From: Acetobacteraceae bacterium
GTDB taxonomy: Bacteria; Pseudomonadota; Alphaproteobacteria; Acetobacterales; Acetobacteraceae
Length of the DNA stretch: 49,364 nucleotides
Direction of reading: 5' to 3'
Assembly: GCA_019241425.1 (NCBI GenBank)
Contig: JAFAXA010000202.1
Span: 1-49,364 of the forward strand
Below are positions 9,195 through 17,093 of this stretch, one piece after another; within the stretch, counting starts at the first letter, position 1; the number at the start of each line of letters is the position of its first letter. Under the pieces are notes generated by a model. The model saw nothing but the letters and a program-made list of their open reading frames with translations, did not search any database and was not told where the DNA came from. A program made the translations under genes and the position numbers.

Positions 9195-9917
9195 TCATCC
9201 GCCGATCCGCAACGGGCGCGCAGCCTTCGGATCACCGATCGGAATGACGCGGATGGCGCGCGCCGGACCGGCCGGGATGATGACGGCAACCCGGTTGGAC
9301 GGGGCCGCCGGCAGGCTCGCGGCCCAGGCGCGGCCGGGATCGGCCCAATGCGCGGCTTCGGCCCGCTGCCGCCTGCTTCCCTCCGGCCACACCGCCAGAA
9401 CCTGCCGCGCATAGGCCTCGGCAAGCTCGGGGGTGGTCGAATGATAAAAGGCGGCGGCCTGCGCCCAGGAATTGGTCTGGCCGAACAGGCGCGAAAGGAA
9501 ACGCGCCGCGTAGGCGACATTCGCTGCCGGATCGAACGCCTCGTCGAGCGATGCGAAGGCGCGCGGATGATGGAGAAGGTCCACCTGCATGCAGCCGACG
9601 TCGATCGCGCGCACGCCGCGCTCTTGCAAGGCCTGCACCGCCGCGATCGCTTCCGCCTTGGTGGCATAGAACGCGCCTTGACCCTCCGCATTGATCGTCC
9701 ACGGCCAGGGCTGCCAGTCGCCGCTGCGGTCGTCCCGCCGGCCGCTCTTGACGCGGCCGATCGCCGCCAGCAAGTGATCCGGGACTGAAACCAGCCGCTC
9801 GGTAGCGGCGATCGCGGCCCCGCATTGCCGTCCCGGAGTCGCGCTTTCCGCATACCCCCGCGCACAGGCGAGCGGCAGCAGCAGCAGCAGAAGCAGAAGC
9901 AACGGGCGGGCGCGCAT
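9195..9917 (-). CDS. SLT-domain lytic transglycosylase-like protein with catalytic Glu replaced by Lys
   Basis: The 240-residue protein starts at ATG 9917 with a strong signal sequence (residues 4-20, a run of Leu, then PLACA). The SLT fold is recognisable: HLLAAIGRVKSGRRD, PWPWTINAEGQG, IDVGCMQVDLLHHP, FDPAANVAYAARFLSRLF and WAQAAAFYHSTTPELAEAYA. Related proteins carry a catalytic glutamate in the xVESGR context; here residue 57 is lysine, codon AAG at 9749-9747, one transition from GAG. The remaining family residues look intact. It may be inactive, a binding protein, or a point mutation. A reading to 9974 adds 19 residues before the signal peptide and is unlikely. It sits upstream of the RND adaptor on the same strand; a functional link is not evident. 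Confidence 0.85.
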   Translation of the reverse strand: MRARPLLLLLLLLLPLACARGYAESATPGRQCGAAIAATERLVSVPDHLLAAIGRVKSGRRDDRSGDWQPWPWTINAEGQGAFYATKAEAIAAVQALQERGVRAIDVGCMQVDLLHHPRAFASLDEAFDPAANVAYAARFLSRLFGQTNSWAQAAAFYHSTTPELAEAYARQVLAVWPEGSRRQRAEAAHWADPGRAWAASLPAAPSNRVAVIIPAGPARAIRVIPIGDPKAARPLRIGG

Positions 9918-10039
9918 CGCCGTCTCTATGCCGGTGTCGCAGACCCGAGTCTCCGCCCGTTTCGCTTCGCTCACGATCTCGTGCGCGTCCCCGGGCGTAT
10001 TTGTCCTGCCTCCATACGAGAAATTAAGTTGTAACAGCG

Positions 10040-10141
10040 CGCGTTCGATCTTACCTTGTGCGTCGCAGCAAGCTTCGGCCTGCTGTTTCTTGGACGTTTC
10101 CTCCCTAAACTTGGCGGAGCCTCATGGCTCCGCCTTTTTTT
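10040..10141 (+). ncRNA. Candidate trans-acting sRNA with UCCUCCC hairpin loop
   Basis: Three successive hairpins lie in a gene-free plus-strand stretch. Hairpin 1 at 10066-10085 has a C(UUCG)G-closed loop and one mismatch. Hairpin 2 at 10096-10110 is GTTTCCTCCCTAAAC, a 4-bp stem presenting the anti-Shine-Dalgarno motif UCCUCCC. Hairpin 3 at 10113-10134 is an intrinsic terminator. Presentation of UCCUCCC in loops is the hallmark of the alphaproteobacterial 'cuckoo' sRNAs. The 5' end is uncertain: a weak -35-like TTGTCC at 10001-10006 and A/T-rich sequence at 10021-10035 suggest a start near 10035-10045. It converges on the amidohydrolase gene, whose stop codon begins at the last T of the terminator tract. 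Confidence 0.45.
10113..10141 (+). terminator. Rho-independent terminator
   Basis: A perfect 9-bp stem, GGCGGAGCC (10113-10121) with GGCTCCGCC (10126-10134), closes a TCAT loop and is followed by seven T on the plus strand. In the minus direction the T tract is missing, so it serves plus-strand transcription. Because no plus-strand protein gene ends here, it supports a small RNA transcript. Confidence 0.88.
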
Positions 10142-11052
10142 CATGGCCGTCCCAGTAAGTCCGGCGCGTCGTGGGCCAAAGCGTGCACCAACCGCCCGAC
10201 ATCCTCCTGCACCCGCCGGAAACCCGGTCGCGGCTCCAGAGTCGCCTCGACCATATAGAGGCTGCGGTTGATCTCGACCTGCAATGCCTGAACACCCTCC
10301 GGCGGCCGCCCGTAATGGCGCGTGATGTAGCCGCCGGCATACGGTTCGTTGCGCCGCACCGAATAGCCGAGCGCCCGCAGCGTCCGCTCGAACCAGGCGG
10401 TGATCGCGGGTGCGCAGGTCGTGCCATACGCATCGCCCAGCACGACATCCGCGTGCGACGTATGCTCGGCGATGCTGTGCGATCCCTGACGGCGCCCGTC
10501 GCCGCTGCTTGCCGGCATGGAATGGCAGTCGACCAGCAGGCACGCCCCGAACGCCTGCCTGGTTTCGAGAACCAGCGCCGCCAGCGCGTCGTGGAACGGC
10601 TGCCAGAAGCTCCGCACCCGCCGTTCCGCTTCGGCGAAGGGCAGCTTGGCGCGGTAGATCGGCTCGCCCGAGGCGACGATCCGGGCGATCATGCCAAGGC
10701 CCGCGCCGACGCGGGCACTGCCGGTATTGACCCAGGCCGGCAGCCGCTCCTGGAACATCGCCGGGTCTAATTCCCAGCGCTCGCGGTTGGCGTCGCAAAA
10801 GGCGCGCGGAAAGGTCGCCGCCAGCAGCGGCGCGCCGGCTTCCGGCGCGGCTTCGAACAGTTCCTCGACGAAGCTGTCCTCGCTCCGCCGCAAGGCCAGC
10901 GGCTCCAGCCGTGACAGCGCCAGGAAGTCCGGAGCATAGAACCGGCCGGAATGCGCCGAGGTAAACACGAGCGGCGCGGTTTGCCGCGCCGGGCGGCTGA
11001 TGACGAAGGGCGGCGCGCCGGCGGCGGCGGCGTCGGAAACCGGCAGATCCAT
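10141..11052 (-). CDS. N-formylglutamate amidohydrolase family protein
   Basis: The 303-residue protein shows the family pattern: LVFTSAHSGRFYAPDF (metal-binding H/S region), RRSEDSFVEELFEAAPEAG, ATFPRAFCDANRERWELD, LLVDCHSMP (metal-binding His) and VEINRSLYMVE near the C-terminus. The family removes formate from N-formyl-glutamate at the end of one histidine degradation route, but many homologues outside hut operons act on other N-formyl or N-acyl substrates. No hut genes flank it here, so the exact substrate is open. It is cytosolic with no signal peptide. The stop codon at 10143-10141 touches the T tract of the convergent terminator. Confidence 0.9.
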   Translation of the reverse strand: MDLPVSDAAAAGAPPFVISRPARQTAPLVFTSAHSGRFYAPDFLALSRLEPLALRRSEDSFVEELFEAAPEAGAPLLAATFPRAFCDANRERWELDPAMFQERLPAWVNTGSARVGAGLGMIARIVASGEPIYRAKLPFAEAERRVRSFWQPFHDALAALVLETRQAFGACLLVDCHSMPASSGDGRRQGSHSIAEHTSHADVVLGDAYGTTCAPAITAWFERTLRALGYSVRRNEPYAGGYITRHYGRPPEGVQALQVEINRSLYMVEATLEPRPGFRRVQEDVGRLVHALAHDAPDLLGRP

Positions 11053-11176
11053 GGCGGTTCATTGAAGCGGCAAGGGCGGCGATTGTCACTTCCCGCCCGG
11101 GGCGGGCGCGGCGCGGCGCGCGGGCTTGCGCGGGGCTGGGCCTGTCTGTAAGCACACGGCCCACCCGCAGGGGCGT

Positions 11177-11251
11177 GGGCGCGTAGCTCAGCGGGAGAGC
11201 ACCACCTTGACACGGTGGGGGTCACAGGTTCGATCCCTGTCGCGCCCACCA
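11177..11251 (+). tRNA. tRNA-Val(GAC)
   Basis: The acceptor stem GGGCGCG (11177-11183) pairs with CGCGCCC (11241-11247), followed by discriminator A and an encoded CCA (11249-11251). The D arm contains AGCTCAGCGGGAGAGC. The anticodon stem CCACC/GGTGG (11202-11206, 11214-11218) encloses loop TTGACAC with anticodon GAC at 11209-11211. The T arm contains GGTTCGATCC. The cloverleaf is complete and closely resembles alphaproteobacterial tRNA-Val(GAC). Confidence 0.97.
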
Positions 11252-11342
11252 CCAGGCACAAGCACGGCGCGATCCGCGCCGGCTTGCAGTGCGCCATCAA
11301 CAATATGTGTTCGCAACGAAGCCCCGCGCGGCGCGTAGTTCC

Positions 11343-11371
11343 TTGTCCGGGTATTTATTTCCAAATAGCAT
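11343..11371 (+). promoter_or_regulatory. Candidate sigma70-type promoter before the secreted beta-rich protein
   Basis: TTGTCC at 11343-11348 and TAGCAT at 11366-11371 are separated by 17 nt, each matching four of six consensus positions. The region around it is clearly more A/T-rich than the surrounding DNA, as expected for a promoter. The gene start at 11418 lies 47 nt downstream. Confidence 0.35.
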
Positions 11372-11417
11372 CAATATCGGATTTGCAACGGCCACGTATT
11401 CAAAAGGAAATTACGCC

Positions 11418-12113
11418 ATGTCAGTCAAGATCTGGAACGGCTCCAACGGCGATTACGCGGATCCCACGCGCTGGAACGGTTCGGCGCCGCCGCAATCGGG
11501 GGACACGGCGGAAATTCCCGCGGGTTCGGTTTCCGTCACCCACGGCCTCTCGATCGGCTCGCAAACACCGTCCGGCTCGGGCGTGCCTGGCAGCCTCAAC
11601 ATCGCCATGGGCGGCCACGCGCAGTTTCACTTGAAAAGTGCGGCGATCGAGTTCGCCGGAAGCACGTTCGGGGTCAGCGGCCCCGCGACCACGGCGTTCG
11701 TCAATGACGGCACCTTCTCCGATTTCGGCGGAAGCGCCGACTTTGCGGCGCCCGTTACCGGCTCCGGAACCTTCGACTTCGAGCGCGGCAAGTTCCTCGC
11801 CTCGCACGGCGTGTTCGAGAACAGCGTCGGTTCGGGAACAAGCGTCATCGTCGGTGCCAGCAGCACCGTCGCACTCGCCGATCCGGCGCATGTCGCCGCC
11901 GCGATCAGCCTGCGGCCCTTCGCTCAGTTGGTGCTCGAAAACACGCACGCCACGTCCTCGACCTACGCAGGCGGCACGCTTCATCTGTCGGACGGCGGCA
12001 AGCAGGTCGCGGCGCTGAATATCAGCGCGCCGGCCGGTTACAATGTTGCGATGTCGCAAGCGGGCGCCAACCTCGTCATCACCTCCGTGCTTGGCCCGAG
12101 CGCCCTCGCATAG
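11418..12113 (+). CDS. Gly/Ser-rich beta-strand protein, autotransporter-passenger-like
   Basis: This 231-residue protein starts at ATG 11418, with AAGGAAA at 11404-11410. It begins MSVKIWNGSNGDYADPTRWN, followed by GDTAEIPAGSVSVTHGLSIGS and many short G/S/T-rich beta segments (GSLNIAMGGHAQFHL, TTAFVNDGTFSDFGGSADF, VTGSGTFDFERGKF). This is typical of parallel beta-helix or autotransporter passenger repeats. There is no N-terminal signal peptide, no C-terminal beta-barrel and no RTX nonapeptide. The starting W-N-G-S-x-G-D-Y-x-x-x-x-x-W-N element is one I have seen at the beginning of large secreted alphaproteobacterial proteins, so this may be a stand-alone or truncated version, perhaps exported by a type I system. 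It follows tRNA-Val and has its own A/T-rich promoter region. Function unknown. Confidence 0.7.
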   Translation: MSVKIWNGSNGDYADPTRWNGSAPPQSGDTAEIPAGSVSVTHGLSIGSQTPSGSGVPGSLNIAMGGHAQFHLKSAAIEFAGSTFGVSGPATTAFVNDGTFSDFGGSADFAAPVTGSGTFDFERGKFLASHGVFENSVGSGTSVIVGASSTVALADPAHVAAAISLRPFAQLVLENTHATSSTYAGGTLHLSDGGKQVAALNISAPAGYNVAMSQAGANLVITSVLGPSALA

Positions 12114-12194
12114 TCCGTGTCACAATCGATGCCGGTGCCGGTTCTCAGCCACGCCTGAACCCGCACCTCCAACACACGTAGCGAAAAGCCGGTT

Positions 12195-12247
12195 CGCATC
12201 GGCTCCGGCTTCCGTGCTGCGTCGCGCGGAAGGGCGGAGCCGATGCG
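12195..12247. repeat. Large inverted repeat between convergent genes, terminator-like
   Basis: CGCATCGGCTCCG (12195-12207) is the exact reverse complement of 12235-12247. The stem continues inside through CTTCC (12209-12213) and GGAAG (12228-12232) after a small internal loop, giving about 18 bp with a 14-nt loop. It lies between the stop codons of two convergent genes. There is no long T tract; on the minus strand a CTTTTC lies 8 nt past the stem. A bidirectional transcription barrier is the likely role. Confidence 0.5.
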
Positions 12248-12256
12248 GTCCCCCGT

Positions 12257-14056
12257 TCAGTAGATCGCCGGCTCCGGCACCGGCGCGCCGAAATCGGTGC
12301 GCAGAAAATCGAAGTCGCAGCCCTCATTCGCCTGCTGGATGTGCTTGGTGAACACCCAGCCATAGCCGCGCTCGAAGCGAACCGGCGGATGCTGCCACTC
12401 GGCGCGGCGGCGCGCGAGTTCCTCATCCGAGACCTCCATGCGGATGCTGCGCGCCTCCACGTCGATCGATACCATGTCGCCGGTGCGCAGCAGCGCAAGC
12501 GGGCCGCCGACATAGCTTTCCGGCGCGATATGCAGCACGCAGGCGCCATAGCTGGTGCCGCTCATGCGCGCATCGGACAGGCGCAGCATGTCGCGATGGC
12601 CCTCCTTCAGCAGCTTGGTCGGCATCGGCAGCATGCCCCATTCCGGCATGCCGGGACCGCCCTGCGGACCCGCGTTGCGCAGCACCATCACGTGATCGGC
12701 GGTGACGTCCCAGTTCTCGTCGGCCACCGCCTTCTTCATCGACGGATAATCGTCGAACACCACCGCCGGTCCGGAATGTTTCATGAAGCGCTGATCCATC
12801 GCCGCCGGTTTGATGACGCAGCCATCGGGAGCGATGTTGCCCTTCAGAACCGCGAGCGAGCCCTCGCCATAGATCGGGTTCGAGACCGGCCGGATCACGT
12901 CGGCGTTGAACACCCGGGCGCCCTCGATGTTCTCGCGCACCGTCCTGCCGCTCACCGTCAGGCAGTCGAGATGCAGGTGATCGCTTATCTCGTTCATCAG
13001 CGCGCGGATGCCGCCCGCGTAGAAGAAATCCTCCATCAAATAGGTGGTGCCGGACGGACGGACGTTGCCGATCACCGGCACACGACGGCTGAACCGCTCG
13101 AAATCATCGAGCCCGATCTCCTGCCCGGCGCGCCGCGCCTGCGCGATCAAATGGATGATCGCATTGGTGGAGCAGCCCATCGCCATGGCGACGGCGATGC
13201 CGTTCTCGAACGCATCGTGCGTCTGGATCTTCTGCGGCGTCAGATCCTCCCACACCATCTCGACGATGCGTCGGCCGGATTCCGAGCACAGCCGGATATG
13301 ACCCGCATCGGCGGCCGGGATCGACGAGCCACCCGGCAGCACCATGCCGATCGCTTCCGCAATCGCCGTCATGGTGCTCGCCGTGCCCATGGTCATGCAG
13401 GTCCCGTAGGAACGGGCGATGCCGCCTTCCACGCCGAGCCAGTCCTGGTCGGTGATCTTGCCAGCGCGCAATTCGTCCCAGTATTTCCAGCTATCGGACC
13501 CAGAGCCGAGAACCCTGCCCTGCCAGTTGCCGCGCAGCATCGGCCCCGCGGGGATATAGATCGCCGGAATGTTCATGCTGGTGGCGCCGAGCAGCAGCCC
13601 GGGCGTCGTCTTGTCGCAGCCGCCCATCAGCACCGCGCCATCCACCGGATGCGAACGGAGCAGCTCCTCCGTCTCCATCCCGAGCATGTTGCGGTACATC
13701 ATCGTGGTCGGCTTGACATAGCTTTCCGACACCGACAGCGCCGGCAGCTCGACCGGAAAGCCGCCCGCCATCAGGATGCCGCGCTTCACGTCGTCGACGC
13801 GCGTCTTGAAATGCACATGGCATGGTTGCAGGTCGGACCAGGTGTTGATGATCGCGATCACCGGCTTGCCGGTCCACTCCTCCGGCGCGTAGCCCATCTG
13901 CATGGCGCGGGAGCGATGGCCGAAGGAGCGCAGATCCGCCGGCCCGAACCAGCGCGCCGACCGCAACTCGCTAGCCTGCTTGCGTATCGTCTGCGGCTGA
14001 TCCGGGATCGGGCCCGGCTCCAGATGGGAAGGCGGGAGATCAGGGTTATCTGCCAT
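12257..14056 (-). CDS. IlvD/Edd-family dehydratase, probable sugar-acid dehydratase
   Basis: The 599-residue protein starts at ATG 14056-14054 with GGGAGGA nine bases upstream. Family hallmarks are IAIINTWSDLQPCHVHF (first Fe-S Cys), DGAVLMGGCDKTTPGLLLGA (second Cys), GTCMTMGTASTMT (third Cys) and the C-terminal catalytic Ser region LSDARMSGTSYGACVLH. IlvD/Edd enzymes dehydrate 2,3-dihydroxy acids: dihydroxyisovalerate, 6-phosphogluconate, or aldonates such as arabinonate and xylonate. The starting RSARWFGPADLRSFGHRSRAM and the W-S-D-L-x-P-C-H context resemble aldonate dehydratases more than housekeeping IlvD. No sugar transporter or aldolase gene is adjacent, so the substrate remains open. 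It is divergent from the protease gene across 213 nt that hold a palindromic operator-like site. Confidence 0.88.
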   Translation of the reverse strand: MADNPDLPPSHLEPGPIPDQPQTIRKQASELRSARWFGPADLRSFGHRSRAMQMGYAPEEWTGKPVIAIINTWSDLQPCHVHFKTRVDDVKRGILMAGGFPVELPALSVSESYVKPTTMMYRNMLGMETEELLRSHPVDGAVLMGGCDKTTPGLLLGATSMNIPAIYIPAGPMLRGNWQGRVLGSGSDSWKYWDELRAGKITDQDWLGVEGGIARSYGTCMTMGTASTMTAIAEAIGMVLPGGSSIPAADAGHIRLCSESGRRIVEMVWEDLTPQKIQTHDAFENGIAVAMAMGCSTNAIIHLIAQARRAGQEIGLDDFERFSRRVPVIGNVRPSGTTYLMEDFFYAGGIRALMNEISDHLHLDCLTVSGRTVRENIEGARVFNADVIRPVSNPIYGEGSLAVLKGNIAPDGCVIKPAAMDQRFMKHSGPAVVFDDYPSMKKAVADENWDVTADHVMVLRNAGPQGGPGMPEWGMLPMPTKLLKEGHRDMLRLSDARMSGTSYGACVLHIAPESYVGGPLALLRTGDMVSIDVEARSIRMEVSDEELARRRAEWQHPPVRFERGYGWVFTKHIQQANEGCDFDFLRTDFGAPVPEPAIY

Positions 14057-14199
14057 GCATCATTCCTCCCGGGCGGGCGCATCGCCGTGGCGACTGGCGC
14101 GATTGAGCATCCGGCAGCGCGGCCGGCACTCGGTGCCCGGCTGGCCTGTCCGTCGCTTCATTAAGGACGCGGACCGCGCACGCCGTCCAGACACCGCCG

Positions 14200-14215
14200 C
14201 ATCACGTCCGTGATG
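14200..14215. promoter_or_regulatory. Operator-like perfect palindrome
   Basis: CATCACG-TC-CGTGATG is a perfect 7-2-7 inverted repeat in the 213-nt divergent region between the IlvD/Edd dehydratase (start 14056) and the protease (start 14270). Size and symmetry suit a dimeric regulator, for instance of the GntR or LacI type often found with sugar-acid genes. The regulator gene itself is not in the flanking DNA. Confidence 0.4.
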
Positions 14216-14269
14216 TCCGGCGACGGCGACCGGATCGACCCTCGCACTCCGCTCGGCTAGGACCAGCGG

Positions 14270-15202
14270 ATGCATCGCCTGCTGCTTGCCTCCGCCGCCG
14301 TCCTCGGGATCACCCTGGCATCCGAGGCGAGGGCAGGCTGCGCCGTCACGCCGCTCGCCTCCCTGCCGATCGCCGACACCGCGCATTTCCTCACTTTATC
14401 GGGGGCGATCGACGGGCAGGCCGTGTCCTTGCTGATGGACACCGGGGCCGACACCGCGCTGATCACGCCTGAAGCGGCGGGGAGGCTGAACCTCGCCGCC
14501 GACCCGGCGCGCGTGACCCAGATCATCGGCACCGGCGGACCGGCGGGCATCAGCCCGCACGTCCTGATCGGCCGGCTCGCGCTCGGCGCGCTGGCGGTTG
14601 AGCATCTGTCGGCGCCGCTTGGCGCCCTGCCGGCGGTGCCACGGGTGCTGCCGCCCGTCGCCGGCCTGCTCGGCGCCGATCTGCTGTCCCGCTTCGACCT
14701 CGATCTCGACCTGCCGGGGCGCCGCATGACCCTCTACGCCGTGGCGGAGGCGGGGAGCGGCGGCGTACCTTGCGCCACGGCCGTGCTGCCGCCCTGGACG
14801 GGGCCGTTCGATACCGTCGCGCTGCGTCGCTTGGGCGACCGGCTGATCGCCCCCGTCCGGATCGACGGCGAGCCCGCCTCCGCGCTGATCGACACCGGCG
14901 CGCGCTCCATCCTGGTTTCGACGCAGGCCGCGAGCCGACTCGGGGTCGGCCCGGACCAACTCGCGACCGATGCCGGCGGCATCACCGGCGGCGTCGACCT
15001 GCGCGACGTTTCGTTCCATTGGCACCGTTTCGCGACGCTCCAGATTGGAACCGAAACGATCCGCAACCCGGTGCTGACCGTGTCCGCGTTCTCCGAACAG
15101 GCGGACATGCTATTGGGGGCTCCGTTTTTCGCGACCCGGCGGGTGTGGCTGTCCTATGCGACCGGCCGGATGTTCATCCAGCGGGCGGCGGCGGCGCGAT
15201 GA
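14270..15202 (+). CDS. Secreted two-domain retropepsin-like aspartic protease
   Basis: The 310-residue protein has a signal peptide (residues 1-22, cleavage after SEARA). Two retropepsin-like halves follow in tandem. The first has VSLLMDTGADTALIT with D57-T-G, and GLLGADLLSRFDLDLDLPG. The second has ASALIDTGARSILVST with D208-T-G, and MLLGAPFFATRRVWLSYATGR. Each half therefore has the Asp-Thr-Gly active loop and the hydrophobic-hydrophobic-Gly motif, so the chain could form a single-polypeptide active site as in pepsins rather than needing homodimerisation. It should act in the periplasm. Bacterial relatives (SpoIIGA-, PerP- or APRc-like) process membrane or surface proteins. The substrate is unknown. 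Confidence 0.85.
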   Translation: MHRLLLASAAVLGITLASEARAGCAVTPLASLPIADTAHFLTLSGAIDGQAVSLLMDTGADTALITPEAAGRLNLAADPARVTQIIGTGGPAGISPHVLIGRLALGALAVEHLSAPLGALPAVPRVLPPVAGLLGADLLSRFDLDLDLPGRRMTLYAVAEAGSGGVPCATAVLPPWTGPFDTVALRRLGDRLIAPVRIDGEPASALIDTGARSILVSTQAASRLGVGPDQLATDAGGITGGVDLRDVSFHWHRFATLQIGTETIRNPVLTVSAFSEQADMLLGAPFFATRRVWLSYATGRMFIQRAAAAR

Positions 15203-15220
15203 GGTGCAGGGCTGGACAGG

Positions 15221-15245
15221 GCAACCCGAACGGGTGAAGAACGTT
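15221..15245 (+). promoter_or_regulatory. Candidate EcfG-type promoter before ino1 (one mismatch)
   Basis: GCAAC (15221-15225), 16 nt, CGTT (15242-15245) matches the alphaproteobacterial general-stress consensus GGAAC-N16/17-CGTT at eight of nine bases. Transcription would begin near 15252, just before the GGAGAGG ribosome site, giving a very short leader. Alone it is weak; it gains interest because the facing glycan operon has the exact consensus. Confidence 0.3.
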
Positions 15246-15268
15246 GCTCGGCTTTCGGAGAGGCGCGG

Positions 15269-16356
<1,088 letters not shown>

Positions 16357-16357
<1 letters not shown>

Positions 16358-16965
16358 TGCCGGCAGGCGGCACCACCTTTCATCTGATCCGGCACGGCGA
16401 TTACGGCATGATCGGGCGTGCGCTCGCCGGGCGCGCGCCGGGCCACGCGCTGAATGAGAATGGCCGCGAGCAGGCCGAACGGATCGCCGCCATCCTGTGC
16501 GCCCGGCCGATCACGGCGATCGTTGCCGGGCCGCTCGAGCGTACGCGCGAAACGGCGGCACCGCTCGCAGCGCGGCTCCGCCTCGATGTGCAGGTTGATC
16601 CGGGGTGGGACGAAGTCGATTTCGGCGCCTGGACCGGCAAACCGTTTTCCGTTCTGCACGCCTTGCCCGAATGGCACGAGTACAACCGTTTTCGCGGCGC
16701 GTTCCCCATTCCGGGCGGCGAAACCGTGATCGCGGTTCAGGCGCGTGCCCTCGCCGCGATCCGCAGGCTCATCGACGCGCATGGGGAAGCCGAAGTCGCC
16801 GTATTCAGCCATGGCGATACGATCAAGACGGTGCTCGCGCATTATCTCGGGATGCCGCTCGACCTGCTGACGCGACTGGCAATCGACCCCGCATCGCGGA
16901 GCGAGCTGGTGATCTACGACGCCGACGCGCAGGCCCGAACGATCAACCTTCCGGCCGGCTTTTGA
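16357..16965 (+). CDS. Histidine phosphatase family protein, possible inositol monophosphate phosphatase
   Basis: The 202-residue protein has the phosphohistidine motif LIRHGDYGM at residues 10-18 (R12, H13), the second Arg region GPLERTRETA, Glu in WDEVDFGAWTG and the second His in VAVFSHGDTIKTVL. This is the broad phosphoglycerate-mutase-like superfamily, which removes phosphate from many small molecules. It starts with a GTG that overlaps the ino1 stop codon, so the two are translationally coupled. The simplest inference is that it dephosphorylates inositol 3-phosphate or a later cluster intermediate, replacing the usual SuhB-type inositol monophosphatase. That role is inferred from context only. 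Confidence 0.85.
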
Positions 16966-17093
16966 CATCCGTCTGCGTCTGGCGCTTGCTCGGGTCATCG
17001 GCGGAGTGAGGTAGTTCACGCCGAAACGGACCGGTTTCCCTCCTTTGCAACGATCTCCGGTTGGCCGGCGCCCAGGCCTTCAAGTGCCGTTTC

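Noticed and set aside
12341-14164. A 607-codon plus-strand ORF opposite the IlvD/Edd dehydratase
   Set aside because: His/Arg-rich antisense translation without motifs; the dehydratase on the other strand is unmistakable.
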